From NCBI RefSeq assembly GCF_900163645.1, contig NZ_FUKM01000022.1:1-44804 (forward strand): a DNA stretch of 44,804 nt. The letters run 5' to 3'. Position numbers and translations under genes: made by a program. Of this stretch, positions 8,341-20,000 are shown one piece after another. Origin of the DNA: Halomonas citrativorans (GTDB lineage Bacteria > Pseudomonadota > Gammaproteobacteria > Pseudomonadales > Halomonadaceae). The notes under the pieces are model-generated. The model was not told the origin of the DNA. It was given only the letters and a program-made list of their open reading frames with translations, and did no database searches. Numbering within the stretch: position 1 is the first letter of the stretch; the number at the start of each line of letters is the position of its first letter.

Positions 8341-9453
8341 ATGAAAATTTTAACGGTTCTTGGTGCTCGTCCTCAGTTCATAAAAGCCGCAATGGTTAGC
8401 CATGCTATTGATACTTATAATAAAGCTCATGAAACTGTGATTGTTGAGAAGATTGTACACACTGGGCAGCATTTTGACTCCAATATGTCTGAAGTGTTTT
8501 TTGAACAAATGAATATACCCAAACCAGACTATAACTTAACTATATCAGGTTTGTCGCATGGTGCTATGACTGGCAGAATGCTTGAAAAAATTGAAGAAGT
8601 GCTTGATATTGAAAAACCTGATTGTTTATTAGTATATGGAGATACGAATTCAACATTGGCTGGAGCATTGGCTGCATCAAAATACCATATTCCAGTGGTA
8701 CATGTAGAAGCAGGGTTGAGATCTTATAATATGCTAATGCCTGAAGAGGTAAATAGAATTCTTACTGATCGAGTCTCAAGTTTACTTCTATGTCCTACAG
8801 ACCAGGCGGTCATAAATCTTAAAGCAGAAAGCTTTCCTTTTAATAAAGGTAGTCAATTCCAGCAGTCAATAATAAATACTGGTGATGTCATGTATGACGC
8901 AGTCATTTATTATTCTAAAAGAGCAATTAACGAAGTGAAATTGAGCTCATTGGGGGTGAAAGAACATGGATATGGTTTATGTACATTACATAGGCAAGAA
9001 AACACAGAGGACCCTAGTAAGCTTAAGAACATATTATCATCATTGCAAGAAATAGCAAAAAATGATTATCCCATAGTTTTACCACTTCATCCGAGAACAA
9101 GAAATAAAATTAAAGATCTGGATGGAAACGGGTGGTTGGATGGCCTTACAATAATTGATCCTGTTGGCTACTTGGAAATGCAACGGCTTCAGATGGATGC
9201 AAAGATTATTTTAACTGATTCTGGTGGAGTTCAAAAAGAAGCCTTTTTTCACCAAGTTCCTTGTATAACTTTGCGAGATGAAACTGAGTGGGTAGAAACA
9301 GTCGATTTAGGTTGGAATAAATTAGCAGGAGCAAATAAAGAAAAAATATTGTCATACGCAAGAGAGGACAATGTATTCGCCAGTGAAGTAGCTTATCCAT
9401 ATGGCAAAGGAAATGCGGCTCAGAAAATAATTGAATCACTGGTCACTATGTAA
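8341..9453 (+). CDS. wbpI: non-hydrolysing UDP-sugar 2-epimerase (WbpI type)
   Basis: 370 residues. Cytosolic GT-B-fold epimerase inverting C2 of a UDP-N-acetylhexosamine or uronate. The N terminus reads GARPQFIKAA, typical of the WbpI branch rather than the GTRPEAIKMAP of WecB. Other conserved blocks are HTGQHFD, GDTNSTLAGALAA, HVEAGLRS, PEEVNR, DSGGVQKEA and LRDETEWVE. With WbpA/B/D/E-type enzymes downstream, it most likely converts UDP-GlcNAc3NAcA to UDP-ManNAc3NAcA. A strong AAGGAGG precedes the ATG by ten bases. It opens the AT-rich block, whose base composition differs from the flanking genes. A plain WecB role is the alternative. Confidence 0.85.
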   Translation: MKILTVLGARPQFIKAAMVSHAIDTYNKAHETVIVEKIVHTGQHFDSNMSEVFFEQMNIPKPDYNLTISGLSHGAMTGRMLEKIEEVLDIEKPDCLLVYGDTNSTLAGALAASKYHIPVVHVEAGLRSYNMLMPEEVNRILTDRVSSLLLCPTDQAVINLKAESFPFNKGSQFQQSIINTGDVMYDAVIYYSKRAINEVKLSSLGVKEHGYGLCTLHRQENTEDPSKLKNILSSLQEIAKNDYPIVLPLHPRTRNKIKDLDGNGWLDGLTIIDPVGYLEMQRLQMDAKIILTDSGGVQKEAFFHQVPCITLRDETEWVETVDLGWNKLAGANKEKILSYAREDNVFASEVAYPYGKGNAAQKIIESLVTM

Positions 9454-9465
9454 AAGGAGTTGTTT

Positions 9466-12030
9466 ATGTCAATTTCATTCGATGAAAATTATATTAGAAA
9501 TTCATGCTATTCAATAGCAATGATTGTAGCTAACCCCGTAGTCAACGACTCACGTGTTCTTAAAACAGCATATAGCCTCAATAAAATGGGGTTTAAAGTT
9601 CATTTATATGGTTTAAATACAGAACCCAAAATAAAAAAAGTTGAAGGGTACCCTTTTGATATTACATTAATTTCAAATCCAAGGTTTGAAATGAAGAAAA
9701 AAGGTGCCTGGTGGGTTGATGATAAAAGCTACGATATAGCCACTTTTTTAAAGAAAATGGCAGAAGGATTTTCTGATCTTATTGCTAAAGAAAAGCATGA
9801 CATACTGCATACTCATGATATGTATGGTCTGCCCATAGGGGCATTGCTGAGAGAAACTACTTCTAGTAAAAATGTACCTTGGATACATGACTTACATGAA
9901 TATGTAGAAGGGTGCACTAACCTTCCCGACTTTCAGCGGTTATTTGTATGGGAGCAAGAGAAAAAGTACATACACTTGCCAGATTCACTGACAACAGTAT
10001 CTCCTATACTTGCGGACTTGATCTCTAAAGATTACAATGTCGAAAGACCTGCATTAATATTAAATACTCCAAGGATTACAGATTTTGATAATTTCAATCC
10101 AAGGACTATTCGCAGTGCTTTGAATATTAAACCCGATATTCCCTTAATGGTTTATAATGGTGGGGTAAAACCTCCTAGGGGGGTACAGTTTGCAGTCAAA
10201 GCATTGGCTGATTTAGATGGAGTTCATTTAGCACTTTTGACGAATTCATCTGGTGATTTTATGGATGAATTAATACAAATGGCTAAAAATGCTGGTACTG
10301 AAGACCGTTTACACATCCATCCATTTGTACCTAACAATGAAGTAACATCATTTGTATGTGATGCTACTCTTGGGGTAAATCCTGTCACTGTGTACGAAAA
10401 TTCTGACTTGGCTCTTCCCAATAAAGTATTTGAGTATATTCATGCAGGTGTTCCGATTGCGAGCAGCTCCACTACTATGATGGAGCAGTTTATATCGGAA
10501 AATAAGTGCGGACAAACTTTTGAAGCAGGTAATGTAGCCCAATTGACAAGTGCGGTTAAGGATATTATTAAAAACTTTCCTAATGGTCTCCCTAATGCAA
10601 ATGAAAACTCTGTTTTAGCTAAAAGATATTGTTGGGAAGAGCAAGAGAAAATATTAGGTCAGGAGTATGAAAAATTACTTAATAAGTTAATAAACAAAGC
10701 ATCATTATCGAATAAAAATAAAATTGGGTCTATTCTGCATCTACCAACACACGCAGCTAGCCAACCAGGAACGTTGGCGACAGCTCTTTCGAAATTGGGA
10801 GTAATTTCAAAGAGTGCCGCACTAGGAGCTAATAAGTTTAATTACCGTCAAGACATTCTGATAAAACCTTTGCCCTTTAATGCTAGTTCTATTAAATCGT
10901 ACTTCAAAGATCAGCGACTAGATGCTTTTGATGTCTTCCATTATCATTGTCGACCGCTGATTTTTTCTAAAGATTATAAAAAGCCTACCGGCTCTGATTT
11001 GGTATACTTAAAGTTATTAAATAAAAAGGTCTTTTTTAATTTTAGAGGCTCAGAAATACGATTAGCATCATTATTTAAAACTCTTTCACCTTATAACTAT
11101 GTGGGAGAGAAAAGTGAAAATCAAGATGCCTCAATGCCATTTGCATTCGATGAAGTTAAACAAAAGAGATTTAGAGACTTATTATTAAAAATTTGTGATG
11201 ATGTGTTTGTTAACGATCCAGAACTACAATGTTATGTGCCTAATTCGACAATAGTTCCGCGTGCAATAGATTTTGATGATATTGATGAAAATGACTCACT
11301 TAGTAATGATAAAGCTTCTTTGCCTCTAGTTGTACATGCACCTTCAAGGTCTAATGTGAAAGGTACGAAATATATTATAGAGGCTGTAAATAAACTAAAA
11401 AAAGAGGGGCTAACTTTTAACTTTGAACTAATTGAAAACTTAACACACATTGAAGCAAAGAAAAAATACAAGCAAGCAGATATTATTATAGATCAGTTAC
11501 GCATTGGCTGGTACGGAGTGCTGGCTGTTGAGGGGATGGCTATGTCGAAGGCTGTTGTTTCTTATGTTAGGCATGATCTGCGACATTATTTACCTCACCC
11601 CTCACCTATGGCGTACGCTAGTCCTGAAAATGTTACAGATGTTCTAAGGTATTTAATTAAAAACCCTGCTAAATGTTTAGAATATGGAAAGGCTGGTTAT
11701 GATTTTGTATATAAGTATCATAATGCAAAAACTATTGCTAAATTGCTTACTGATTTATATGCAATTAAAAATAAGGAAGTCGATTGTAATGCAGCATTAG
11801 AATTACTAGATAAAAATGCACTTGATGTTCTAGGTGATTTGAATGTGGATGGGATGTTGCAAGAAAAAATCAGAAAACTATTTTTCAATGCAATAAAAAA
11901 TGATATTAATAAAAAAACTAAAAATGCCATTAAAAGCTATGATAGGTTTACGAGTTTAAGCAACAAAAATACATTGATGGAAAGTTATGCTCTAAGAAGG
12001 TCAAGATACCTCCAAGGAGAGGAAGCATGA
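9466..12030 (+). CDS. tandem GT-B (GT4-like) glycosyltransferase
   Basis: About 854 residues from the ATG at 9466, which has AGGAG six bases upstream; a TTG at 9460 is too close to that Shine-Dalgarno. Two GT-B glycosyltransferases are fused. The first (about 1-410) opens with NPVVNDSRVLKTA, has a HTHDMYGLP block and an acceptor-to-donor transition near VYNGGVKPPRG, with LPNKVFEYIHAGVPI as the donor-binding EX7E-like region. The second (about 425-770) opens with a HLPTHAASQPGTL strand-loop, then HYHCRP, and includes APSRSNVKGTKYI and the WYGVLAVEGMAMSKAV donor motif. It probably adds two sugars of the repeat unit at the cytosolic membrane face. It is followed by an ATGA overlap with the C5-epimerase-like gene. 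Confidence 0.85.
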   Translation: MSISFDENYIRNSCYSIAMIVANPVVNDSRVLKTAYSLNKMGFKVHLYGLNTEPKIKKVEGYPFDITLISNPRFEMKKKGAWWVDDKSYDIATFLKKMAEGFSDLIAKEKHDILHTHDMYGLPIGALLRETTSSKNVPWIHDLHEYVEGCTNLPDFQRLFVWEQEKKYIHLPDSLTTVSPILADLISKDYNVERPALILNTPRITDFDNFNPRTIRSALNIKPDIPLMVYNGGVKPPRGVQFAVKALADLDGVHLALLTNSSGDFMDELIQMAKNAGTEDRLHIHPFVPNNEVTSFVCDATLGVNPVTVYENSDLALPNKVFEYIHAGVPIASSSTTMMEQFISENKCGQTFEAGNVAQLTSAVKDIIKNFPNGLPNANENSVLAKRYCWEEQEKILGQEYEKLLNKLINKASLSNKNKIGSILHLPTHAASQPGTLATALSKLGVISKSAALGANKFNYRQDILIKPLPFNASSIKSYFKDQRLDAFDVFHYHCRPLIFSKDYKKPTGSDLVYLKLLNKKVFFNFRGSEIRLASLFKTLSPYNYVGEKSENQDASMPFAFDEVKQKRFRDLLLKICDDVFVNDPELQCYVPNSTIVPRAIDFDDIDENDSLSNDKASLPLVVHAPSRSNVKGTKYIIEAVNKLKKEGLTFNFELIENLTHIEAKKKYKQADIIIDQLRIGWYGVLAVEGMAMSKAVVSYVRHDLRHYLPHPSPMAYASPENVTDVLRYLIKNPAKCLEYGKAGYDFVYKYHNAKTIAKLLTDLYAIKNKEVDCNAALELLDKNALDVLGDLNVDGMLQEKIRKLFFNAIKNDINKKTKNAIKSYDRFTSLSNKNTLMESYALRRSRYLQGEEA

Positions 12031-13283
12031 AGTTGCTGATACCGACAGGAAAACAAGAAATTTTTGATTTTTATAAAATGCAATTGCTTGAGGATGGTTT
12101 TCCTGGACGCGTTCCAGTCGGTAGTGGCACTGGTATAGTTGAGCCACACCCACTATATGGAGTGTACCTCATCAGAATGTCGCTTGATGAATATAAGGTT
12201 GGGCATAATAGAGAGTTTCGTGAACAAGCTGTGAGAGCTGGATATTCTGCAATTAGAAGAATGTGTAAAAAAAAGGATGCTTTAGTTTTTATATATCCTG
12301 GGATAAGCTCGTTTAATCATTTAGGACGAGATTATTACTCAGCATTAACTCAAGCGAAATATCTTTCTGCTTTTTGGATGCTTTATTTAGAAACAGGAGA
12401 TCAACTGTTTGAAAAAGCATCATACCAAGTACTCAAAAGTTTAACCATACCAATAGACGAAGGAGGGGTGTGTCATTACCAAGCTGAGGGTATATCCTTT
12501 GAAGAAGCTCCTTTTGATTTTCCGACCTTTATTCTTAATGGATGGATTTCAGTTTTAGAGAATTTATATAAATTTATAAAAAAGTCAAAATCTAAAGAAG
12601 CTAAGAAAATTTTTTTACAATCTGTTGAGCTTCTAAAGACTTTGCTTCCTCTTTATGATATGCCAAAATTTAAAAACTCAAGATATGCGTTAGCTGGCAC
12701 AGTACCTTTCAGGCTTACATTGCCTAACGACTCTTTTGTTGAAAGTGCTAACTTGGTAACTCCCAGTAAAAGAAAGATTGCTTTCGAGTTCAAAAAGCCA
12801 CATAAATGGGGGGTTCACCTTTCTGATAGAACGGGTATCATTAACGGGAATTTAGTTTTTAGTTTAGATGTTGACGATTCTCGTTATAATATTCTTGAAT
12901 TAAAAGTGATCAGTAAAAAGGAAGACAAGTTATTTTTTGAAGTTCCTACAATAAGCTACGATGTGCTCCGTGGTGCGAAATTTGGAGAATATCGTCCTCA
13001 GAATACAAAAGATATTTCAGTAGGTGAAAATTTAATAAAATTGAAGCTTAAAAATAAAAGATTTGAAATGTCTTGTTATCCGACTAATTTTAAGAAGAAA
13101 ATTGCAGGTGTTAATTATAATGCTTATCATTATATGCATATTAAAGGTTTGACGAATCTTTATGAATATACCAAAAGCCCTGTTTTTTTAAAGTATGCTA
13201 AAAAGTGGCAAGGGTATACTCATATGTGGAGTGAGATGAGTGTTTATAATAAGAGTAATATTTCTTTAAATTCATATTTTTAA
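12027..13283 (+). CDS. D-glucuronyl C5-epimerase-like protein
   Basis: 418 residues. Resembles the C-terminal (alpha/alpha toroid) domain of heparosan-type glucuronyl C5-epimerases. Recognisable pattern: HPLYGVYLIRMSL at the start, a QAKYLSAFWMLYLETGD helix pair, IDEGGVCHY, FPTFILNGWISVLENLY, LLKTLLPLYD and, near the end, YHYMHIKGL followed by YEYTKSPVFLKYAKKW. Such enzymes act on uronate units after polymerisation and invert C5. Here the substrate could be ManNAc3NAcA made by the neighbouring pathway, or GlcA from Ugd. It starts inside the stop of the tandem GT gene (ATGA) and has AAGGAGAGGA upstream. No signal peptide is seen, so a cytosolic action is likely if the call is right. A lyase-like toroid is the alternative. 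Confidence 0.65.
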   Translation: MKLLIPTGKQEIFDFYKMQLLEDGFPGRVPVGSGTGIVEPHPLYGVYLIRMSLDEYKVGHNREFREQAVRAGYSAIRRMCKKKDALVFIYPGISSFNHLGRDYYSALTQAKYLSAFWMLYLETGDQLFEKASYQVLKSLTIPIDEGGVCHYQAEGISFEEAPFDFPTFILNGWISVLENLYKFIKKSKSKEAKKIFLQSVELLKTLLPLYDMPKFKNSRYALAGTVPFRLTLPNDSFVESANLVTPSKRKIAFEFKKPHKWGVHLSDRTGIINGNLVFSLDVDDSRYNILELKVISKKEDKLFFEVPTISYDVLRGAKFGEYRPQNTKDISVGENLIKLKLKNKRFEMSCYPTNFKKKIAGVNYNAYHYMHIKGLTNLYEYTKSPVFLKYAKKWQGYTHMWSEMSVYNKSNISLNSYF

Positions 13284-13297
13284 AAATCGAGGTTCTA

Positions 13298-15537
<2,240 letters not shown>

Positions 15538-15546
15538 GAGCAGCAT

Positions 15547-16125
15547 ATGGACTATCAAGTACATGAATCTGCAATCGTTGATGAAGGCGCCCAGATAGGC
15601 GAAGGCTCCCGAGTTTGGCACTTCGTGCATGTGTGTGCTGGTGCTAGAATCGGTAGGGGGGTTTCCCTTGGCCAAAATGCTTTTGTTGGTAATAAGGTCA
15701 CAGTCGGCGATAACTGCAAAATTCAGAATAACGTTTCAGTTTATGACAACGTTCACCTTGAAGAAGGAGTTTTCTGTGGACCGAGCATGGTGTTTACCAA
15801 TGTTTATAACCCTCGCTCACTGATTGAACGTAAAAGCGAATATCGTGATACTTTGGTAAAGAAAGGGGCCACTTTGGGTGCCAATTGCACCATCGTGTGT
15901 GGTGTTACCATAGGCGAGTATTCCTTTATTGGTGCTGGTGCTGTTATCAATAAGGATGTTCCGGCTTATGCCTTAATGGTAGGCGTACCTGCGCGGCAAA
16001 TTGGCTGGATGAGTGAGTATGGTGAGCAATTGGATTTGCCACTGGAAGGTCAAGCAGAAGCCGCTTGCCCTCATACGGGTAAGGTCTATCATCTTAATGG
16101 CAAAACTTTAACTAAAAGTGATTGA
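15547..16125 (+). CDS. wbpD: UDP-sugar 3-N-acetyltransferase (WbpD-type, left-handed beta helix)
   Basis: 192 residues. Acetyl-CoA-dependent N-acetylation of the 3-amino group of UDP-GlcNAc3NA uronate. The protein is built from hexapeptide repeats ([72 protein letters not shown]) of a left-handed beta helix, including a conserved His in the WHFVHV block that fits the catalytic His of this family. AGGAG lies six bases before the ATG and overlaps the previous stop. Length matches the family. Followed five bases later by the aminotransferase. Confidence 0.9.
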   Translation: MDYQVHESAIVDEGAQIGEGSRVWHFVHVCAGARIGRGVSLGQNAFVGNKVTVGDNCKIQNNVSVYDNVHLEEGVFCGPSMVFTNVYNPRSLIERKSEYRDTLVKKGATLGANCTIVCGVTIGEYSFIGAGAVINKDVPAYALMVGVPARQIGWMSEYGEQLDLPLEGQAEAACPHTGKVYHLNGKTLTKSD

Positions 16126-16130
16126 TTATC

Positions 16131-17204
16131 ATGCAATTTATTGACTTGGCTGCCCAGCAAGAGCGCATCAAAGATAAAATAGATGCCAATATCCAGAAAG
16201 TGCTTGCGCATGGTAATTATATTCTTGGCCCTGAGGTCTCAGAACTTGAGGATAAATTAGCTGCATTTACGGGCGCTAAGTATTGTATAACATGTGCTAA
16301 TGGTACCGATGCGCTGCAGATTGCACAGATGGCATTAGGTATAGGCCCCGGTGATGAAGTAATCACCCCAGGGTTTACTTATATTGCAACAGCAGAAACG
16401 GTTGCCCTATTAGGCGCTAAGCCAGTCTATGTGGATATTGACCCAAAAACCTACAATCTTGATCCCGCCCAATTGGAGGCGGCAATTACGCCGCGTACTA
16501 AAGCTATTATACCGGTATCACTGTATGGGCAGTGTGCGGACTTTGATGCTATCAATGCGATTGCTGAAAAACATGGCATTCCTGTAATCGAAGATGCTGC
16601 TCAGAGCTTTGGTGCTACCTACAATGGAAAAAAATCCTGCAATCTCAGTACAATAGCCTGCACGAGTTTTTTTCCTAGCAAGCCTTTAGGCTGTTACGGT
16701 GATGGCGGCGCTATTTTCACGAATGATGAAGGCTTAGCGAAACTGCTTCGTCAGATATCGCGCCATGGCCAGGATAAGCGCTATCATCATGTGCATGTCG
16801 GCGTAAATAGTCGCTTGGATACACTACAGGCGGCCATACTGCTACCTAAGCTTGAAATATTTGCCGATGAGATCATAAAGCGTAATCATGTTGCGACTTC
16901 CTATACGCGTTTACTTAACGATGCAGGTATTATTAGCACGCCTTATATTGATGAACGGTGTGTTTCAGCTTGGGCACAATATACTATCCTTGTCGAAGAC
17001 CGTGAAGACATTCTAGGTAAATTGAAAGAAGCTGGTGTACCGACTGCAGTACACTATCCTATTCCTTTAAACAAGCAACCTGCAGTGAAGGATGATACAG
17101 TTAATCTGCCAATTGGTGATGAAATAGCTAAAAAGGTTATGAGTTTGCCAATGCATCCTTACTTGTCTACCCAAGATCAAATAAGAGTCATCGAAGCTTT
17201 CTAG
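16131..17204 (+). CDS. wbpE: UDP-3-keto-sugar 3-aminotransferase (WbpE type, PLP)
   Basis: 357 residues from the ATG at 16131; a TTG at 16122 overlaps the previous stop and is less likely. DegT/DnrJ/EryC1/StrS aminotransferase using PLP. Visible: MQFIDLAAQQERI start, CANGTDALQIA, TPGFTYIATAE, VSLYGQCADFD, EDAAQSFGA with the PLP-pyridine Asp, and SFFPSKPLGCYGDGGA, whose Lys should form the internal aldimine. RHGQDKRYHH and NSRLDTLQAA are also typical. It aminates C3 of the WbpB product with glutamate as expected donor. Completes the five-enzyme UDP-ManNAc3NAcA set of the window. Confidence 0.92.
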   Translation: MQFIDLAAQQERIKDKIDANIQKVLAHGNYILGPEVSELEDKLAAFTGAKYCITCANGTDALQIAQMALGIGPGDEVITPGFTYIATAETVALLGAKPVYVDIDPKTYNLDPAQLEAAITPRTKAIIPVSLYGQCADFDAINAIAEKHGIPVIEDAAQSFGATYNGKKSCNLSTIACTSFFPSKPLGCYGDGGAIFTNDEGLAKLLRQISRHGQDKRYHHVHVGVNSRLDTLQAAILLPKLEIFADEIIKRNHVATSYTRLLNDAGIISTPYIDERCVSAWAQYTILVEDREDILGKLKEAGVPTAVHYPIPLNKQPAVKDDTVNLPIGDEIAKKVMSLPMHPYLSTQDQIRVIEAF

Positions 17205-17227
17205 TTTTTACTCTTTAATGAGTATGT

Positions 17228-18322
17228 ATGAAGAATAATGAGAATAATATGGATGACATTGATACTGTCTATTGGGAAAAAAAAGCTAAAGAATACAATG
17301 ATGAGGAAGAGTATTTAAAGGCAGCTGAAGTTTATTGCTCTTTATTGGGGGGGCAGAGAAAAACAATAGACTTGATTATTGCTAAATCTCAAGTATTAAG
17401 AAATCAACATCGTCTTTATGAGGCTGTTTTGTTGTTAGAGAAGTCCGTTGAAATCGGTGTTTTTAACAGTAAGTCTTTACATGTTTTGGCTGCTTTTTAT
17501 AGAGATAACAAGTGTTGGAGACAAGCCGAGAGGTGTATTTGGGATATTGTTAAAATTGATCCTGAGTATTCTGGGTTAATTGGTTTTTCTTGTTTTGCTG
17601 CTGATGTATTACGTAAGCAAGGTTATGTTAATACAGCTCATAGTTTGATTCAGTCTTCTATTTTTCTGACTACCTCTCAAGGCAAAAACATACCTTTAAA
17701 AGCTTCTGCTATTCAAAAAGAACTTGAGTACGAAGTTACTTCTGAATATTCTATTGAAGTTTCTTATCGGTTTTATGATGCTGTGTATGAAAATTCAGAT
17801 AAATATGCATCAAATTCTGATGATTCGATCTATGTTCCTGTTTGGGATGAAGTGCTTCAATATTTTCAAGGTAGTAATGTGTTAAGTGTTGTTGATGTTG
17901 GTTGTGGACCTGGCCAATTTGCTGAGTATGCAATTAAACACTTGCCTGCTCTTAGTTACATAGGTTTTGACTATAGTTCTGTTGCCATTTCTCAGGCAAA
18001 AAAAAGAACAAAAGGAGTTGAGTTTATAGAAGGCAATGCTTTTTCCTCCCCCTTGTTAGCTGAAAATGCTGCTGATGTTTACATATTACTTGAGGTGCTA
18101 GAACACATAGAGAAAGATTTGGAGCTTTTAGGCAGTATGCCAAGTAAAGCTTCTTTAGTTTTTTCAGTTCCTAATTTTGATTCTTTTGGGCATGTGCGTT
18201 TCTTTTTAAATGAAAACGAGGTGTTTAATAGATATAATCATCTGTTCTCTAGCTTAGAAGTGAAGGGCGTTATTCTCAAAGGATACTCTACTATTTATCT
18301 TGCATTCGGTCAGTTGAAATGA
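17228..18322 (+). CDS. class I SAM-dependent methyltransferase with TPR-like N terminus
   Basis: 364 residues. Residues 1 to about 165 are helical and TPR-like (YLKAAEVYCSLL, LYEAVLLLEKSVE, WRQAERCIWDIVKIDP). The C-terminal part is a class I methyltransferase: motif I VDVGCGPGQFAEY (about residue 219), then YIGFDYSSVAISQAKKR and LLEVLEHIEKD, ending with FSVPNFDSFGHVRFF, typical of Methyltransf_11/23-type small-molecule enzymes. A sugar O-methylation or lipid-linked glycan capping role is possible. No good Shine-Dalgarno precedes the ATG at 17228; an in-frame ATG at 17249 is an alternative. The gene is AT-rich yet carries a run of seven G at 17347-17353. Confidence 0.75.
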   Translation: MKNNENNMDDIDTVYWEKKAKEYNDEEEYLKAAEVYCSLLGGQRKTIDLIIAKSQVLRNQHRLYEAVLLLEKSVEIGVFNSKSLHVLAAFYRDNKCWRQAERCIWDIVKIDPEYSGLIGFSCFAADVLRKQGYVNTAHSLIQSSIFLTTSQGKNIPLKASAIQKELEYEVTSEYSIEVSYRFYDAVYENSDKYASNSDDSIYVPVWDEVLQYFQGSNVLSVVDVGCGPGQFAEYAIKHLPALSYIGFDYSSVAISQAKKRTKGVEFIEGNAFSSPLLAENAADVYILLEVLEHIEKDLELLGSMPSKASLVFSVPNFDSFGHVRFFLNENEVFNRYNHLFSSLEVKGVILKGYSTIYLAFGQLK

Positions 18323-18353
18323 ATATTCATATCTAATAGGTTGGCTATAAATA

Positions 18354-19523
18354 ATGCGATATGACCTTTTTTCTGCTAAACAAGCAGAAATGGCGCTTAA
18401 GAGTGAAGATTTTTTTCTCAGTTTTGATATATGTAAAAACTGTCTTAAAAAAACACCTGGCGACGCACTACTTTACGTTATTATGGCGAGGATAATTAGT
18501 CGCTCACCCATGGTAGTTGATTCATGGCAAGATGTAGCTGATATAACAGCTTCTTTTCTTGAGTTTAATAGACAAAAAAATATTCAGTCCTCCTCTCTTT
18601 GGCATGCCCTTAGCTTTATTAATTCATGTTTAATTAGTAATCAGTTTTCCCATGCTGACAACCCTTTTATTGAATATTTAAAATATAATGGACGAAAGGT
18701 CACTGAGCATAAGGTTAAATTGTTGGTCTTGACTTGTGTCTGGAAAAGGCATGAGTTATGTCATTTGTTTTTTTCTTACTATAAAAAATTGAAAGAAAAG
18801 CTAAGCCACGATATCGATATTCAGGTAATTGCTGTGGGTTCGGAAGGTGAAGTTAGTCAAAGTATTTGTGAGAAATATGGCGCTCATTATTTAGAGTACC
18901 CGAACCAGCCATTATCTGATAAATGGCAAGCTGGGCTTACCTATGCACGCTCCTTTGATTTTGACGCATTAGTGATTTTGGGATCAGATGATTTTATATG
19001 TGAAAATACGCTTAAATTTTATTCTAGGAAGGTATCTAATGGCACTCTTTTTTTAGGTTTTCAAGATTGCTATTTACACGATTTCTCTACCCAGAAAACA
19101 ATTTACTGGAAAGGTTATGGCGCCTCTAATGAACAACAAAGTCAACCACACAGAGTCGGTGAAACAATTGGTTTGGGACGCGTGCTTAGAAGAGAGCTGC
19201 TAGAGTTTATGGATTTTGATTTATGGAAAGGGATGGGTGCAAATAAATCGTTAGACGGAATTATGAAAAATAAAATCACTGAAAAGACTGGTTTTCTTCC
19301 AGTCAAGCCTGTTCATGGTTTTAATTTGATCTTAGGAGATGTTAACTATTCGTTGGGCATGTTGTCTTACAGGTTAAAAGACCTAGGGCTATTCGGTGTT
19401 GATGTTAAAGTGAGTGATAATGTGACTGCTTTTGAAAAATATGTAACTTCTACTAATGTTTATGATGATGTGACCTTGGAATATTCTCAAAATGGTCACC
19501 TTGATTTCTTAAATAGTTTATAA
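18354..19523 (+). CDS. GT-A-like putative glycosyltransferase with helical N terminus
   Basis: 389 residues. The first ~115 residues are helical and resemble a TPR region (FLSFDICKNCLKKTPGDALL). From about residue 120 a GT-A-like fold begins: KLLVLTCVWKRHELC strand-loop, IQVIAVGSEG, then YARSFDFDALVILGSDDF, in which SDD fits the metal-binding DXD position. The C-terminal third (GLGRVLRRELLEFMDF) resembles the acceptor side of such enzymes. No exact family is recognised. The start has only a weak AGG upstream. It is AT-rich like its neighbours and shares the helical-N-terminus plan with the preceding methyltransferase. Confidence 0.6.
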   Translation: MRYDLFSAKQAEMALKSEDFFLSFDICKNCLKKTPGDALLYVIMARIISRSPMVVDSWQDVADITASFLEFNRQKNIQSSSLWHALSFINSCLISNQFSHADNPFIEYLKYNGRKVTEHKVKLLVLTCVWKRHELCHLFFSYYKKLKEKLSHDIDIQVIAVGSEGEVSQSICEKYGAHYLEYPNQPLSDKWQAGLTYARSFDFDALVILGSDDFICENTLKFYSRKVSNGTLFLGFQDCYLHDFSTQKTIYWKGYGASNEQQSQPHRVGETIGLGRVLRRELLEFMDFDLWKGMGANKSLDGIMKNKITEKTGFLPVKPVHGFNLILGDVNYSLGMLSYRLKDLGLFGVDVKVSDNVTAFEKYVTSTNVYDDVTLEYSQNGHLDFLNSL

Positions 19524-19534
19524 CGCGAGTTTTT

Positions 19535-19795
19535 ATGTCTGGCAAAGTTTATGATAAAAGTGAATTGGATGCTCTTAAAAAGCATTTGAAGGAGCTGGTT
19601 GACACTCAAGCAAATGAGAGGGCTGAGCTGGCAGCAAAAATTAGTAATCTTCTAAAAGAAAATGATGACCTAAGCCGTCAAGTCCGTGAATTAGAGGCTA
19701 AATGTAATCCCTGTACTGTTAATTCAAATGTGAAGGTTAGATCACCGGAAAGCGAGTGTGGTTTAGACTTCTCACTGCCAGAAGAACGCAAATGA
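19535..19795 (+). CDS. small coiled-coil protein, unknown function
   Basis: 86 residues. Residues about 8-57 are a charged coiled coil (LDALKKHLKELVDTQ, ISNLLKENDDLSRQV); the tail contains CNPC and two further Pro/Glu-rich turns. No family recognised. It begins twelve bases after the previous stop and ends the AT-rich block, so it is probably in the same transcript. Coiled-coil bias links it by type to the larger coiled-coil proteins at 4994, 6376 and 25152. After it come about 200 non-coding bases with a short CGCTT/AAGCG hairpin followed by TTTT, a weak terminator at best. Confidence 0.65.
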   Translation: MSGKVYDKSELDALKKHLKELVDTQANERAELAAKISNLLKENDDLSRQVRELEAKCNPCTVNSNVKVRSPESECGLDFSLPEERK

Positions 19796-20000
19796 ATGTT
19801 TATTTAATGTTGGTGATTTTTTAGAAAGCTTATTTTGTTTACTGATTCTGGATGTTGTGTGCTTCAAAGCTTGGGTGTCATGTTGTGATTATGTGTGAAG
19901 CATTTTATCGATAGAGCTGGGGTTGAGTGTACTTTTATTTCGCTTGGGATAAGCGGGTTTTAATTTCCTTTATTATTAGCTAATGGTTTGAGGAATATTT

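Noticed and set aside
19796..20000. glmS ribozyme or riboswitch in the glmS leader
   Set aside because: The glmS ribozyme belongs mainly to Gram-positive bacteria; this 205-bp leader shows no matching core and only a short hairpin.
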